This document shows, piece by piece, positions 20,846 through 33,053 of a stretch of 64,000 nucleotides of DNA. The notes beneath the pieces are model-generated. The model was not told the DNA's origin, made no database searches, and saw nothing but the letters and a program-made list of their open reading frames with translations. Position numbers and translations under genes: made by a program. Position 1 is the first letter of the stretch; the number at the start of each line of letters is the position of its first letter. Source of the DNA: Arachis hypogaea (Eukaryota; Streptophyta; Magnoliopsida; Fabales; Fabaceae); assembly GCF_003086295.3 (NCBI RefSeq), contig NC_092053.1:88194245-88258244 (forward strand), written 5' to 3'.

Positions 20846-22414
20846 TTATAGCGGCTTATGTTTAAATTCATCCAAAAATCTCCACCAATGCTTGGAATTT
20901 CAATAGCCTCCGGGGTCCCAAACTAGGCATGTAAAGCTCCTGAGCAGCTTCAAACAAATTTTTAGGCTCCCGGAATGACGAATGTCGAAATAGATTCCAG
21001 GATCCCAAACTTTGCTTTTAAATCCGCCTCCGTCTTGATCTGTACTTTTCCATCCGGGCGGTTTAGAAAGTAGATTCTCACCATGGTGACCAAACATTTT
21101 CCAAGATCCATTCAATTGAACATGATACCAATCTGTGCACTTCAAGTTGAAGCGTGGAACCTTATTGAACCCTGTGCACCAGCTCTGAGAACGAGCTATT
21201 TCCCTCTTACTCTTAAAACCACAGAGAGCTCTAAGCTGGCCATCTGTTTCAAGCAAACCATATTCAAGTAAAAAAGTAAAGTTAAAGGTTAAGGATTGTA
21301 CCCACTTGAAGCATGTATTGGGTGGTAATGGCCTTGGGGTAGGTGTTTCCCTGGTGGTTCTGTAAGTTCTACTCCCTTGTGCTCTTCTGTGAATTCCCCC
21401 ACTTCTTTGCAAGGTTCTTCAAATGCATCTGTGTCCTGGTCAAAGTCTTCTGTGTCTTCCTCATCACTCGAGTCATAGATTGGAGGTTGAGAGAAATCTA
21501 CCTCTGCATCATCTTCGTATTCAATTGGGAAAGATTCTTCGATCTCAGAGAATTCACTTGCGGATGCAAGTTCATTACTAAGAGAACTTGACTTGTGACT
21601 ATCATTATCAAGGGAATTTGTGTCCTGGGTTATTCTGTCTAGTTCTTCATAAACGACTTGCCTTGGAGATTGTGCACTGTCCTCCTTAGCATCAACTGTA
21701 ACATCCTTGACGGAGTTCTCCTCAGCTCTAAATTCCCATGGAGGTTCAGCGTCTCCTAGATCTTCAACCAACTCTTCTTCTTGTGTAATGACAGCTTCTT
21801 CTACTTGTTCTAGTACGAATTCATTCTCTGTCATGTCCACTGGAGTTTCTAGTATTTCCTTCATGCTACGCTCTTCGTTAGATTATCCACATGGGACTGT
21901 GGTTGGTCCTTGAATGTTCGAACGTCTAGAAGCTAATTGAATTACTGCTTGCTCCAGTTGTCGAATGGTTGTTTGAAGTTTATTTACTGTTTCCTTGAGA
22001 CGAACCTCTGATTCTCGGGGTGATGGATTTGGACATGATACATAGGAAAGTGGTGGTTCTTGGGAGTGATTGGATTGGAACTGGGGTAAATAGGGATCAT
22101 GTGGTGGCGAATGGTGAAGAAAAGCTTGTGAGTGTGGTGGTTCGAGGTTATGTTGAGAGGATGATCTATAGGCACAGGGTGGAGCTTGTTGGTAGTTACA
22201 AGGTTGTTCCACCATATCTATCTGCTGGGTATGCATTGTAGAATGGTCGTTGTCCATGATATCTTGGAGGGTGTTGTTGCCTAAAGGGTTGATTAGATCC
22301 TCTTGGCTCCATCCATCCTTGATTGGTCTGACCTTGATGCATATTCCTACTGTGGCTTCTATTTCCTTCAACAAAGTTAGAACCAAACTCAAAGCGAGAG
22401 GGGTGAGAGTTCAT
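20846..22414 (-). pseudogene. ORF1 of element C (unknown protein)
   Basis: Starts at ATG 22414 (MNSHPSRFEFGSN), a start also used in F and E. It then has an NQ/P/H-rich region, a Glu/Asp/Ser-rich middle (DSSDEEDTEDFDQDTD), and a Trp/Cys-rich C-terminal domain (FKWVQSL, LLETDGQLRALCGFKSKRE, DQDGGGFKSK, CLVWDPGGY). Breaks: frameshifts near 22200 and 21340, a stop near 21883, and TGA replacing Trp after WDPGGY. It has no Gag, zinc-knuckle or enzyme motif. It fills the gag-pol place of an otherwise complete element. I do not recognise its function. Confidence 0.7.
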
Positions 22415-22510
22415 AGTAGCAAATAGAATTAAAAAGAAAAAAATAGAAATAAATAAACAAGTAAAAGAAAAATATTTACAATAACCAATAATAAGGCACA
22501 CGTTAGCAGT

Positions 22511-22528
22511 TCCCCGGCAACGGCGCCA
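22511..22528 (-). other. tRNA-Asp primer-binding site (C)
   Basis: TCCCCGGCAACGGCGCCA on the + strand equals the 3' end of plant tRNA-Asp, so the element's sense strand is complementary to it. It is 3 nt from the 5' LTR. Perfect 18/18 by eye. Confidence 0.9.
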
Positions 22529-22531
22529 TTT

Positions 22532-23995
22532 TGACGAGAGAACTTTTGCGTTGTTTATAAATTTGCGGATAAATCGTCGTTGCAAGTATAGTTTCTAAAC
22601 CTTCAAAAGTCCTTTCATACAAACATTTTGGTTGTTACAAGTAACAAACCCCTAAATAAATTGTTAACCGAAGTATTCAAACCTCGGGTCGTCTTCTCAA
22701 GGAACTGCAGGGAAGTATGTTCTTATTATTGGTTATGGAGATTGTAAATTCGGGGTTTCAAGAATGAGGAACAAATATGTCAAATAATTTAAATAGCAAT
22801 TAAAATAAATAAATACTGTAAAGCAAACTTTTGGCAAGGGATGAGAAATTGGAAGTCCAAATTAGTTACCCTTCTCAATAATAAAGAAGATTGAATCTTA
22901 ATTCCACTTAGTTAACCTTTGCTAAAGCAAAGGAAAGTCAAGGGATTAATTAGTTTGACCTTCAAATCCTATTTATTTCCTAAGAAAAGATTGGGATTAT
23001 TGAAAGTCAATTCAATTAGCAAAGATAACAGTTATCAATTATGTTGAGCTAAGATAACTCCTGAGTTACTGATTTCTTAACCAAGACCAAAAGGTAAAAA
23101 GTAAATTTGCTGGAATAAAAATGTCTTCAGATTGAAAGCAATGGTAACATAAATAAAAGAAAGCAATAATAAACTGAAATACCTCAAATAACATTAATTC
23201 AAATAATCTGGAACATAGAAGAATTCATAAATTAAATGGCAAAAGTAAATAATCAACTAAAGTAATGGAATGAATAAAAGTGAAAGGGAAGCTTAAAGTA
23301 AAGGAACATTAAACCTGGGATCGAGAGTCACTCCTAGAATTAAGAGAAATCCTAAATCCTAAGAGAGAGAGGAGAGAACCTCTCTCCAAACTAAATCTAA
23401 ATCATGAGAAGTAACTAAATTGGTGAGCGCTCTTTGAATAGATGCATTCCCTCACTTCATAACCTCGGGTCTATGCCTTCTGGACTTGGATTTGGGCCAA
23501 AAAGGGCTTTAGAAATTGCTGGGAGCGTTTTCTGCAATTTCTGGTGCGTGGCCTCTGTTACGCGTCTGCGTGGGTCACGCGGTCGTGTCATTCGGAGCTT
23601 TTCTTGTCACGCGGTCGCGTCAGTCATGCGGCCGCGTCGCTGTTGATTCGCGCTTGGCATGCGTCCGCGTCGCCCATGCGATCGCGTGGATGCCAGTTTC
23701 TCCAAAAACTCCATTTTGTGCTTTCCTTCCATTTTTTGTATGTTTCCTTTCCATCCTTTGAGTCATTCCTGCCTTAGAAGATCTGAAACTACTCAACACA
23801 CTAATCACGGCATCGAATGATAATAAGGGTAATTAAAATAATTAATTTTTTAAGCATAGGAAACATGTTTTTCACATACATCACATAATAAGGAAGGAGA
23901 AGTAAAATCATGCAATTAATATGAATAAGTGGGTGAAGGATTGAATAAATCACTCAATTTAAGCATAAAATATTTCATAAAATATGGGTTTATCA
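22532..23995 (-). repeat. 5' LTR of element C
   Basis: 1464 bp. Three twin palindromes at 23560-23687. TATA-equivalent near 23460 is mutated to TTATGAA. Followed by the right TSD copy TGCAT. Confidence 0.9.
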
Positions 23996-24002
23996 TGCAT
24001 CA

Positions 24003-24565
24003 AATCTCCCCACACTTAAATATTTGCATGTCCTCATGCTAAGCTCAAGGAGACCAAAAGAATGAAAGGGGAAAAGTGAGACTTGTGCAATGCAATTTAT
24101 CTATAGGAATGCAACTACATGCTAAATGTTTCTACTTACTTGTTTAAAAGTAAACAAATTCTCCAAGACAAACATAAACCAGATCCCACTAATTCAAATC
24201 ACACAATAAGGTACAAGTAAACTTATAAGAAGAAAGCTCATGAAAGCCAGGAACACAGAAAAGAGCATCGAACCCTCACTGGAAGTGTATACACTCTAAT
24301 CACTCTAGGGTTTGAGGGTCAAGTCTCTCGGTTCTCTACTAATCTTGCTTTCTAAGGCTTGCTCTTCTTCTACCAATCAACACAATTTAATGCACAAATA
24401 CACATATCAAGATGTCTTTTCAAGGGTTGTAATGGGGTTAGGGTCAAGGTAGGAATGTATTTGGTTAAGTGGACTAAAATCCAAATCCTTGATTAACCTA
24501 AACTTCTCACCTAACTTAGGACATTCCAAGTATTTACAATGCATAACCTACATAGTGGTGCATCA
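24003..24565 (-). repeat. Body remnant and LTR stub of element B
   Basis: Begins with the 3' tract and hairpin (GCATG-agga-CATGC on the sense strand, 24026-24039) and matches the start of the D 3' UTR (27337 onward). It breaks off near 24550 into a stub identical to the end of the B LTR, then the TSD ATCGG. Confidence 0.75.
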
Positions 24566-24570
24566 ATCGG

Positions 24571-24939
24571 GCGTACCAAGTCTATGCTGTCTAAAGGAGA
24601 AGATATCTTTGGTGGAGATAACTTCATGGACCAAATATGTGTGTATGCATGTTGAATTTTCTTACAAAGTGATCTAGGAATAATTTCAGTCAAGTTTTCT
24701 GAGTCAAAATTAACATTTTCAAGAACACCTCCACCTCCATATGGAATATTGAATATAGTTTGCTACTGTAAATAGGATATTAAATTCATATGAAATGTTG
24801 TGAAAAAGTTAATATATAAAGCGGATATTACTGCTGCCTGCTCTTGTCTTTTATTTTATATAGTTTGCTTCATAAAATGAAACTTATATACATTAAATAG
24901 AGAATTAGCTTAACATTCTTCAGAAAATTCATGAACCAA

Positions 24940-24988
<49 letters not shown>

Positions 24989-25034
24989 GAATGCATGTCT
25001 GACTCTATTAATTGTGTCCAAATTTATTTTGCAG
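24571..25034 (+). other. Intron, right part, with AG repeat
   Basis: Continuation of the intron interrupted by B. It ends at a clear acceptor (ttattttgcag, 25034). It contains an (AG)n microsatellite at about 24942-24983. No ORF of note. Confidence 0.6.
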
Positions 25035-25840
25035 AATCTTTGTAAGAGGAATCAAGAAATTCGGCAAAAACAAATAATTCCTCATACTTCAGGAGCTAAT
25101 TCAATTGCAAGAAGAATGGCTGAAATGGTAATCAATTAATGCATGACCCTACTATTAGTGTTATTCATGGTAGCATTGTTTTGGTTATATGCCTTTATGT
25201 TTTGCTACTAATCATAATTAATTTCTCATAATATTTATAAATAAAGCTTGAACACAATTTTTAACTTCTGAGTAACGAGTAATATTACGTTTTTAGGTCA
25301 TATAAAGAACTATATATTCAAAAAATTGTTTTTCAATTGGACTGTAAATTAGTCAGGTAGTATATTTCTTGAATTTTCTGCTAAAGCTGCTATTTCTTGA
25401 TTGAGTCTTTCTACTTTTCTTGAATTTTGGATGGAAGAGACGGAAAAAGAAGTTAGTAGGGTTCAAAGGTGAGATATCACTCACAAGAAAAAAGATGGAA
25501 GTTATGTTAATGAAAAGGCTAAAGAAATATTGGTAAGACTAAATTACCATAAGTAAGTTGTTTGTATTTCTGTTTCTTTTTTATTTATAAGATAATACTA
25601 TGTTTAATTCTTTCTATTTCATTTTATATATGTAGGAGAAGATTGAAGCACATAGCAGCCAACAAGCAGTGGAATGAACTATTAAATCTCCTCTTGATGC
25701 TCTTGGAGTAGTTCTTGAGAAAGAGCACCCTGGTCGTGTTCGAGGTTTAGGCATGGGAGTTGTTCCAACAGTTGCTTTCAAGAACAACACTACAAGGATT
25801 AGTCAGATGAGTTTAGGTTCTTCAAATAATGCTGGCACAT
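25035..25840 (+). pseudogene. CACTA transposase-type gene remnant, 3' exons
   Basis: Exon 25035-25127 (NLCKRNQEIRQKQIIPHTSG..., bounded by AG and GT), exon about 25431-25532 (KEVSRV, one TGA, then KKDGSYVNEKAKEIL, donor gtaag), and exon 25636-25840 (LEKEHPGRVRGLGMG, one in-frame TGA). These are the conserved C-terminal blocks of plant Ptta/En/Spm-type transposases and continue the gene seen at 11493-11705 in the same direction. Element D is inserted in this last exon at 25841, so its end is outside the window. The stops mark a pseudogene. Confidence 0.7.
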
Positions 25841-27336
25841 TGATGGAGGGCGGAAATCAGCTAATTAAGAAATCAATATAGAAATACGTTGCGAGTATAG
25901 TTCTTAACCAACAAAAATCAGCTCATCAATTTAGAAAGGTTGTCACAAAATTAGAATAAAAATACTGGGAGTATGAATCCCAAGTCGTCTCCCAACGAGT
26001 TGACAAAAGGGTGCTATCTTATTAATCATGAGTTTTTCGAGAAATTGAGAGTTGAATGACAGAAAATAAATAATTATAAATTAAAAGAGAGTTATATATT
26101 CAGAATAAAAAGCCTTGACTGGGGGAATGATTAATTGGAAGTTCTATCCTTGTTGGAATTCTCTCAAGTGTAGTATAAAGAGGTTATTATTTTCACTTAG
26201 TTAACCCTTACTAAATAAAAAAAAGTCAAGTGATTAAGCTAACTCTCATTCACAAATCCTAGTCCTCTCCCTTGGGAAGGTCGAGCGTTAGTAAATAGAG
26301 AATTAGCCAACAACTTCCCATTTAACTAATCCCTTGAGCATTCCAACTCTAGTGTCTCCTTTTAATCAACCCCCATGTCAAGTTGGGAATCTACTCCATT
26401 GACATGAAAATTATTTACGTAGAATTAAAAAGGGAATAAAAGGAAGACATGATAGACAATAACTACGAATTAATTAAAAGTAAAAGTAATTCCTTGCTTT
26501 AATAAATTCTAAAAACAATCCAATAGTAACTTTGAACAAAAATTAAGGATATGGAAGAGTAAGGGAATAAGAAAACAAACTAGAATAATAACTTCTTCAA
26601 CGGAGGTAATGACTCTTCTCAATATCCAAAGCAAAAGCATAAAACTAAAAATATGAATGTAAAAGGAAACCAAGAGGAAGGGTAATTTCTCTCTAAGATT
26701 CAGATCTAAAACTAAAACTACGCTAATGAGAATCTGTCCTGTGTCTCTACTCGTTCTCTGGCTATAGTCTATGTTTCTGGGCTGGAAACTGGGTCAAAAC
26801 TTGGCCCAAAATCGCCCTCAGCATTTTCTGTTATTTCTGCAGATCGCGCATGTCATGCGTACGCGTCAGTCACGCGTACGCGCCACTGGTCATCTTCGTG
26901 TATCACGCGTACGCGTCAAGCACGTGCACGCATCGTCTAGAAAATCTCCAATCCACGCGTACGCATCAGGTGCGCGCACGCATCACTGTAAAAATCTCCA
27001 GATCACGCGCACACGTGAGCTTTGAGTGCGCGTCGATGCTCGCTGGTTGTCTCCTTTATTTCTTAGGCTCCTTCCATTTCTGCAAGCTTCCTCTCTATCC
27101 TCTAAGCCATTCCTGCCTTACAAAGCCTGAAACACTAAACACACAAATCACGGTATCGAATGGTATGAATGGAAATTAAAATATACAAATTAAAGGCTTA
27201 GGAAACAAGTTTTCAATCATAGAACAAAAGTAGGAAGAAATTGTAAAATCATGCAAATTATATGAATAAGTGGGCAAGGACTTGATAAAAACCACTCAAT
27301 TGAGCATAAGATAAACCATAAAATAGTGTTTTATCA
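25841..27336 (-). repeat. 3' LTR of element D
   Basis: Starts TGATGGAGGG, ends TTTTATCA. Three twin palindromes and a half site at 26855-27020, with ACGCGTACGCGT-type cores. The relation to the B LTR is clear over the whole length. The partner LTR is outside the window. Confidence 0.8.
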
Positions 27337-27373
27337 ACCTCCCCATACTTAAACATTAGCATGTCCTCATGCT
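27337..27373 (-). other. 3' hairpin and polypurine tract (D)
   Basis: Sense strand: AGCATG-agga-CATGCT (27358-27373), 4 nt, then TTTAAGTATGGGGAGGT against the LTR. Confidence 0.8.
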
Positions 27374-28741
27374 TAGCTCAAGGAGATCAAAAGAATAGAC
27401 AGGGAAAAAATAAGACTCATGAAATGCAACCTATGTATGAATGCAACTATATGCTAAGATGATTCTGTATACTTGGTTTAAAGTTAATAAGTTCTCCAAG
27501 ACACATATAAATCAGATATCACTAATTTAAATCATACAATAAATACAGGTAGACTTGTAAGTAGACAGCTCATGAAAGCAGGGAAATAGAATTAAGCATT
27601 AAACCCTCACTGGTAGTGTATGTGCGCTCTAATCACTCAAGTATATAGGGTAATCCACTCTAGTCTTCTCTAGTCATGCTTTCTAAACTTTGTACTTCAT
27701 CTAACCAATCAACAAATATTTAATGTACTAATGCAAACATCATGAGGTCTTTTCAAGGTTATAATGGAGCTAAGGTAAAGGTGAGGGTATATATATGGCT
27801 AAGTGAGCTATAAATTGAATCCTTGTCTAACCTAAGCTTTCACCTATACATACTCTATACTCTTTTTAAATCATGCCTAGCTACCCAAAATTCCCATTTT
27901 TGCATCTCATACTCATGCATCAACTTTTTCTTTAATTTTATCACATATGCATTGATTTTTCATTAACTTAACATTGGGGTAATTTTGTCCCGTTATTTAT
28001 TTATTTATTGAATATATTTTTTTCTTCTTTTTTTTAAATAAAAGTAAACATAATTTATCAATGCACATGAATTTTTAATATTTCTGGTCTCACATGAGTA
28101 GGTACCCGAATTCTTAATATTTTATTATTTAAACATTGTACACTTTCGTTAACCCAAGTTCCCACAGTTTCCCCACACATAGTTAACATACTATCTTAAG
28201 TTAACCAAAGATTCAATTTGGGGTAATTAATTTGTTTTTCTGCTTAAGGCTAGTAATGTGGTAAAATATAGAACAAATGGGGATTAAAAGGCTCAAGGTG
28301 GCTAACAAAGGTAATTGAAAGCAGTAGGCTATTTGGGATAAGTGAGCTAATAAAATAATGGCCTCAATCATATGCAAGCATGTGAATACACTAAATATTG
28401 GACATATAGAGTGGAACAAAGTAAAGATTACAATTATAAAGAAGAAAACACACAAGAATAAAATATCATGGTTAAATAGTGTAACCTTATAATTAGGCTC
28501 AAAAATCTCCCTGGGTTGTGTGTTCTTAGCTATAATTTATGTTCCAAATTATAGTCTTCAAACAAGTTTAACACAAATTTTTCAATTTAAATTAGTGAAA
28601 TATTAGAAAATAGAGTCTTGAAAAGAATTTTAGTACTTTAAACCAAGCAAACATACATGCAATCTATTCTATCTACCAAAAGAAAAACTAAAATATTGGT
28701 GATAAGGAAAAGCATTTACCTCCGGAAGTCAGGTACTGACC
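27374..28741 (-). other. 3' UTR of element D
   Basis: AT-rich, no convincing ORF, colinear with the 3' UTRs of C, E and F (shared phrases such as gcttaaggctagtaatgtgg in the + direction). Confidence 0.6.
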
Positions 28742-28782
28742 GACCTCCCCACACTTAAAGCTTGGCACCGTCCTCGGTGCCA
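28742..28782 (-). other. Internal hairpin-tract module (D)
   Basis: Sense strand: an 8-bp perfect stem TGGCACCG-agga-CGGTGCCA (28763-28782) then AGCTTTAAGTGTGGGGAGGTC. The stem overlaps the last ORF2 codons and the TAA stop lies in the tract. Confidence 0.8.
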
Positions 28783-29251
28783 TCAGTCAGGAACAAAGAG
28801 GTGCTGGTAGCAGCATCTCCACATTCAGGATTGACATGGCTTCCTGTGCTGGTGGATGAGGTGGAGTCCGGAGTGTCTGGTTCTTCTTCAGGTGGGTGGT
28901 TGCCAACAATAAGTTCCTTGAGGTATGTAAATTGGCGCTTGTTACGGCGCTCCATTCGCTTTGCCTGCCGGTCATGCCGGTCCAACCTCTGAAGTATCTG
29001 TAGGAGCAACTGATTTATTGAAGGTGCTTGTGATGAGGAAGGAGAAGGAATATCTCCGGCCGGGTCTGCGTTCTGGATGATAGTGGCTGCTGGAGGTCTG
29101 ATGTACTTCCCATTGGGGACAATCTGATCATCCCGCGGAAGTATGGTATTGGTGTCCCCAACGCTGTAGGAGACTCCGGCTGCCGAGACTAGATCTGAAA
29201 CCAAGGCGGGAAAGGGTAGGTTGCCCACAATCTGTACGTGTCCCATGGCAT
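28755..29251 (-). pseudogene. ORF2 of element D, 3' part
   Basis: The C-terminal 165 or so residues of D ORF2, beginning at the E insertion point. It reads GNLPFPALVSDL, parallel to GTLPFPYLVTQL in ORF2 of C and F, then a low-complexity tail and ERRNKRQFTYLKEL. Removing E and one TSD copy joins it in frame to 57116. This part has no internal stop. Confidence 0.8.
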
Positions 29252-30794
29252 TGATGATTGGATTTTTAACGGTCTAGAATTTCACGAATGAATTCTCGTT
29301 GAAAGTATAGTTTCTAAACCAACAAATAATCCTTTCATACAAAAGATTGTTTGTCACAAGTACAAACCCCTAAAATCTATAAACCGAAGTATTTAAACAT
29401 TGGGTCGTTCTCCCTAGGAATTGTAATAAAGTGTCCTTGTTATTGGTTATGAGTTATATTTGGGGTTTTGATAAGAGACATGAATGATAAATGGCAAGGA
29501 AGTAAACTAATAGCCAAAAAGTTCTTGGCAAGGTTTGGTGGTCAAGGATCTCTATCCCTATCACTAACCACAACATGAGAATTGGCAAGGATCAATCCCA
29601 TTAAGTCATCCTCTAACTAGTAGTAAAGGAAAGTCAAATGAGCTATATCAATCCAATTCCATAAGTCCTAGTTCTCCACCAATTCAATTAGTGAGATCTA
29701 GAGTTAATGGCTCCCAATCATCAATCACTTGGACATTAGTAACTCAAGAGTTCCTAGTTACCATCCCAAGCCAAGAGCATAAAATTTTACTCTAAAATCC
29801 AACCAAGCATTTTATCAAACACATGGAAGGCATAAAAGGAAAACATAGTAAAATTGCAAGGAAAGTAAATCTACACTACTTAATTGCAAAGAATTAACAA
29901 CAATAAATCAAATGAACAATAGAGGAACATGAATCATAAATTGCATTAGGAGAAAATAGAGGAAACAAAAGTGCATCGACATAAAAGTAAAGATTTACAA
30001 GAATAAATGCTAAACTAGAGAGAAGATATGTAGAAGGAGAAGAATTACAAAAGAAAAAGTCAATCAAATAATGAAATTAACCAAGATCTAAGAATTTCTA
30101 ATCTAGATCTAACCTAATCCTAATCCTAGAGAGAAGTGAGAGCTTCTCTCTCTAAAACTAACTTTTCCTCCAAAAATTAAACTAAAACTACGCTAGTGTC
30201 TAAAGTGTCTCATCCCTCTTCAATCCTTGGGTTAAATAACATCATAAATGAGTTGGATTGGGCCCACAAGGCTTCTAAAATCGCTGGCCACGAGTTGCAT
30301 TAAGTGAATCATGTGCACCCATCAGTGCATATGCGTACAATGTGCGTTTGCGCCTCTAAACGCAATGCAACTATGGAAAATCTTATATCATTTTGAAGCT
30401 CCGGATGTTAGCTTCCTAACACAACTAGAACCGCATCATTTGGACCTCTATAGCTCAAGTTATGGTCAATTAAGTGTGAAGAGGTCGGCTTGACAGCTTT
30501 TGCGATTCCTTCATTTCTTCATGAGTTCTCCATTTTTTTATGCTTTTCCTTCATTCCCTGGATCCAATCTTTGCCTCCTAAATCTGAAATCACTTATCAA
30601 ACACATCAAAGCATCTAATGGAATCAAGATAAATTAAATTTAGCTATTTTAAGTCCTGAGAAGCATGTTTTCACTCTTAAGCACAATTAAAGGAGAATTT
30701 ACAAAACCATGCTATTTCATTGAATAAATATGGGAAAAGATAATAAAACCCTCTAAATTCAACACAAGATAAACCCTCCAAATGGGGTTTATCA
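29252..30794 (-). repeat. 3' LTR of element E
   Basis: 1543 bp, starts TGATGATTGG, ends GGGGTTTATCA. Only one decayed twin palindrome remains (30325-30353), still with a 5-bp spacer. Confidence 0.85.
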
Positions 30795-30832
30795 ACCTCC
30801 CCATACTTAAACAATAGCATGTCCTCATGCTA
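30795..30832 (-). other. 3' hairpin and polypurine tract (E)
   Basis: Sense strand: TAGCATG-agga-CATGCTA (30815-30832), 4 nt, TTTAAGTATGGGGAGGT, then the LTR. Confidence 0.8.
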
Positions 30833-32316
30833 AACCAAGAAGGATAAGAGAAGGGGTATGGACATTTATTCAAAGCAAATAACCTAAATGCATCTATCTA
30901 TATGAATGCAACTAAATGCAAAAGGATTCTACCTACTTGGTTAAAAATAAATCATTCTTCCAAGAGCATGTATAAACGGGTAGGGCTAAGGTCATATGAC
31001 GACTCATGAATCCTACCAATTCAAGTATAAAAATGAAGTTCATGTAGACTTGCAAGAAGAACGCTCATGAAAGCCAGGAATCAAGGAATTGAGGGTTCGA
31101 AGTATTTGCACTCTAGTCGCTCAAGTGTATAGGGTCAATTCTCTCAATTCTCCGCTAATCATGCTTTCCAAGATTTATTTTTCATCAAACAATCAACATT
31201 TATTTCATGCATGCATACAACTATCATGAGGACTTTTCATAGGTTGTAATGGGGCTAGGGTCAAGGTAAGGTATTTGGTCAAGTGGACTTGAAATTTGAA
31301 TCTTTGATTACCTTAAACTTCCCACCTAACCTATATAGCAACCTATACAATTTTAAACAAACCTAATTACCCATTCTTCACTTTTTCACATACTCATGCA
31401 TTTTTTTTCCTTGATCATAACACATATGCATTGATTATTATTGAGCTTCACTTGGGGCATTTTGTCCCATTTTTATTACCTTTCTTTCCTTTTTCTTTTC
31501 ATTCTATTTTTTTTCTTTTTCTTTTGATATCTACATATATTTTTTTCTTTCTTTTATTTTCTCATTTTTTTTCTTTTTTCAATAAAGTATATACAAAAGT
31601 GTCAATACATATCGTTTTACATTTAATTAACACATGAGCATGTACCTAATTCCCTAAATATAGAAATACAAAACAAAAACACCCTTTTATCCCAACCAAT
31701 GTCCCAAGTTTTTCCACACATGAATGATACTCACACTCACTTGCCTAAGCTAATCAAAGATCCAAATAAAGGACATTTATTGTTTTTCACTTTAAGGCTT
31801 GTAATGTGCTAAATTAAGAACAAATGGGTTAATCGTAGGCTCAAATTGGCTAACAATGAATGATAAGAGGTAAGGCTATTTGGGTAAGTGAGCTAATGAA
31901 ACAATGGCCTCAATCATATAAGTGCATGAATACACAAAATAATGGACATAAAGAATCAAACAAATCAAGGATCACAATCATAGAAAGAGAATAATGCACA
32001 CAAGAAGGGAAAATAAGTGGTTATAAGATGTAACCACGCCATTAGGCTCAAATCTCACAAGCTTGTGTTCTTAGCTCAAAAATCATGTTCCAAAATAAAT
32101 TCTTTCAAGCAAGTTCAAAAAAAGTTTTCAAATCGGTAGGGTGCCCTAAAAACAGTTTCTTGGAAAAGAAATCATCACCCTAACCAAGTAGTCCTAAGAA
32201 AGAAGTGGTAAAAATATGTACAAATTCTAACTAACATGCAACCTATCATGCAATGCGACAACTATCTAACATTGGTGTTGAAAAAGGAAATTGTTACCCA
32301 TGGAGATCGGTCGGAC
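30833..32316 (-). other. 3' UTR of element E
   Basis: About 1.5 kb colinear with the 3' UTRs of C, D and F. T-rich on the + strand around 31480-31590. No credible gene. Confidence 0.6.
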
Positions 32317-32355
32317 GACCTCCCCACACTTAAAGAGTGCACCGTCCTCGGTGCA
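32317..32355 (-). other. Internal hairpin-tract module (E)
   Basis: Sense strand: TGCACCG-agga-CGGTGCA (32338-32355) then TCTTTAAGTGTGGGGAGGTC. The stem differs from those of D, C and F at paired positions. Confidence 0.8.
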
Positions 32356-32477
32356 TGCAAAGAAGAGTAAGGTGGACGGGTTGCTACAACTGATGAGCTT
32401 CTTAAAAAGAATGTGCGGATGACTTGTTTGTTGCCGCATTTAAAAGTTTTTCCTTTTTCTCCCTTCTTGGTGGCCAG
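32356..32477 (-). pseudogene. Collapsed ORF2 of element E
   Basis: Only about 40 codons remain between a splice-acceptor-like TTTTTAG|G and the hairpin. The first residues match D (ATKKG), but the start codon is CTG instead of ATG (32475-32477). The body seen in C, D and F is deleted. Cannot encode a working ORF2. Confidence 0.6.
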
Positions 32478-33053
32478 CCTAAAAAGAAAGAAAAGAAAAG
32501 AAACATTAAGCCCATGACAAAGATATCAAAGCATATAGAACATAGGCGGGGGCTAATGCCAAATAAAAGTAGCTCACTACATGTTAGCTACGCATGTAAG
32601 TGAGAAAGCAATATAGGCAAAGGGCATAACAACTAATACTTGATGCAAGAAGAAAATCAAAGCATGAAAAGCATATTGAGCATCAAGTTCAAACAAGAAT
32701 TAACACGAACAAGATTAGTGATAAGTATGAGAGCATTTGGTCCCATCCTAACTCAATGAAAATGAGGCATAAAAATAAAGGATAATGAGTTAGGAAGGAC
32801 TAAAGCACTAATCTCGTGTGTAGGACAAATGTTACAATTAATGCAACAAGTCACGAAGCACCGAAACAATGCAAGAAATTCTCAACAATTGAGTAAAAGA
32901 ATTCAACACCATTATTAAAATGAGAAACTTAGAAAAAAAATGAAAACAAGCTATAGAAACAAAATTAAAATGCAAAGAATAGAAGTATGCGAATGCAATA
33001 AACAAAAAAAAATGGAGGAGGAGAAAAAAACTCTTTCTTTGTTTTTTTTATCG
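32478..33053 (-). other. Region between array and ORF2 remnant (E)
   Basis: Corresponds to the probable leader and intron region of C and F but lacks the GC-rich block and the CCAG|GTTCCG donor. AT-rich, no ORF. Confidence 0.45.

Larger units (their letters stand above)
13989..23995 (-). mobile_element. Element C: complete non-autonomous LTR element
   Basis: Flanked by a perfect 5-bp duplication TGCAT (13984-13988 and 23996-24000). LTRs are 13989-15504 and 22532-23995. A perfect 18-nt tRNA-Asp PBS lies at 22511-22528, 3 nt from the 5' LTR. In sense order the body holds ORF1, tandem hairpins, twin-palindrome array, GC-rich block, probable leader intron, ORF2, hairpin-tract, 3' UTR and hairpin-tract. 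There is no gag, RT or integrase. I counted about 10 differences in the first 190 aligned LTR bases, so it is older than H. Confidence 0.9.
12537..24565 (-). mobile_element. Element B: collapsed LTR element split by C
   Basis: B is bounded by an exact target duplication ATCGG (12532-12536 and 24566-24570). After removing C, it consists of one LTR (12537-13988 plus 24001-24002), about 550 bp of 3' body (24003-24550) that matches the 3' UTR of D, and only the last 15 or so bases of the other LTR (about 24551-24565, ending tagtggtgcatca). Everything else was deleted, perhaps by illegitimate recombination. The orientation follows from the position of the 3' tract beside the left LTR. Confidence 0.8.

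Noticed and set aside
22511..22528. tRNA-Asp gene
   Set aside because: Only the 18-nt 3' end matches, next to an LTR. It is a primer-binding site; no cloverleaf upstream.
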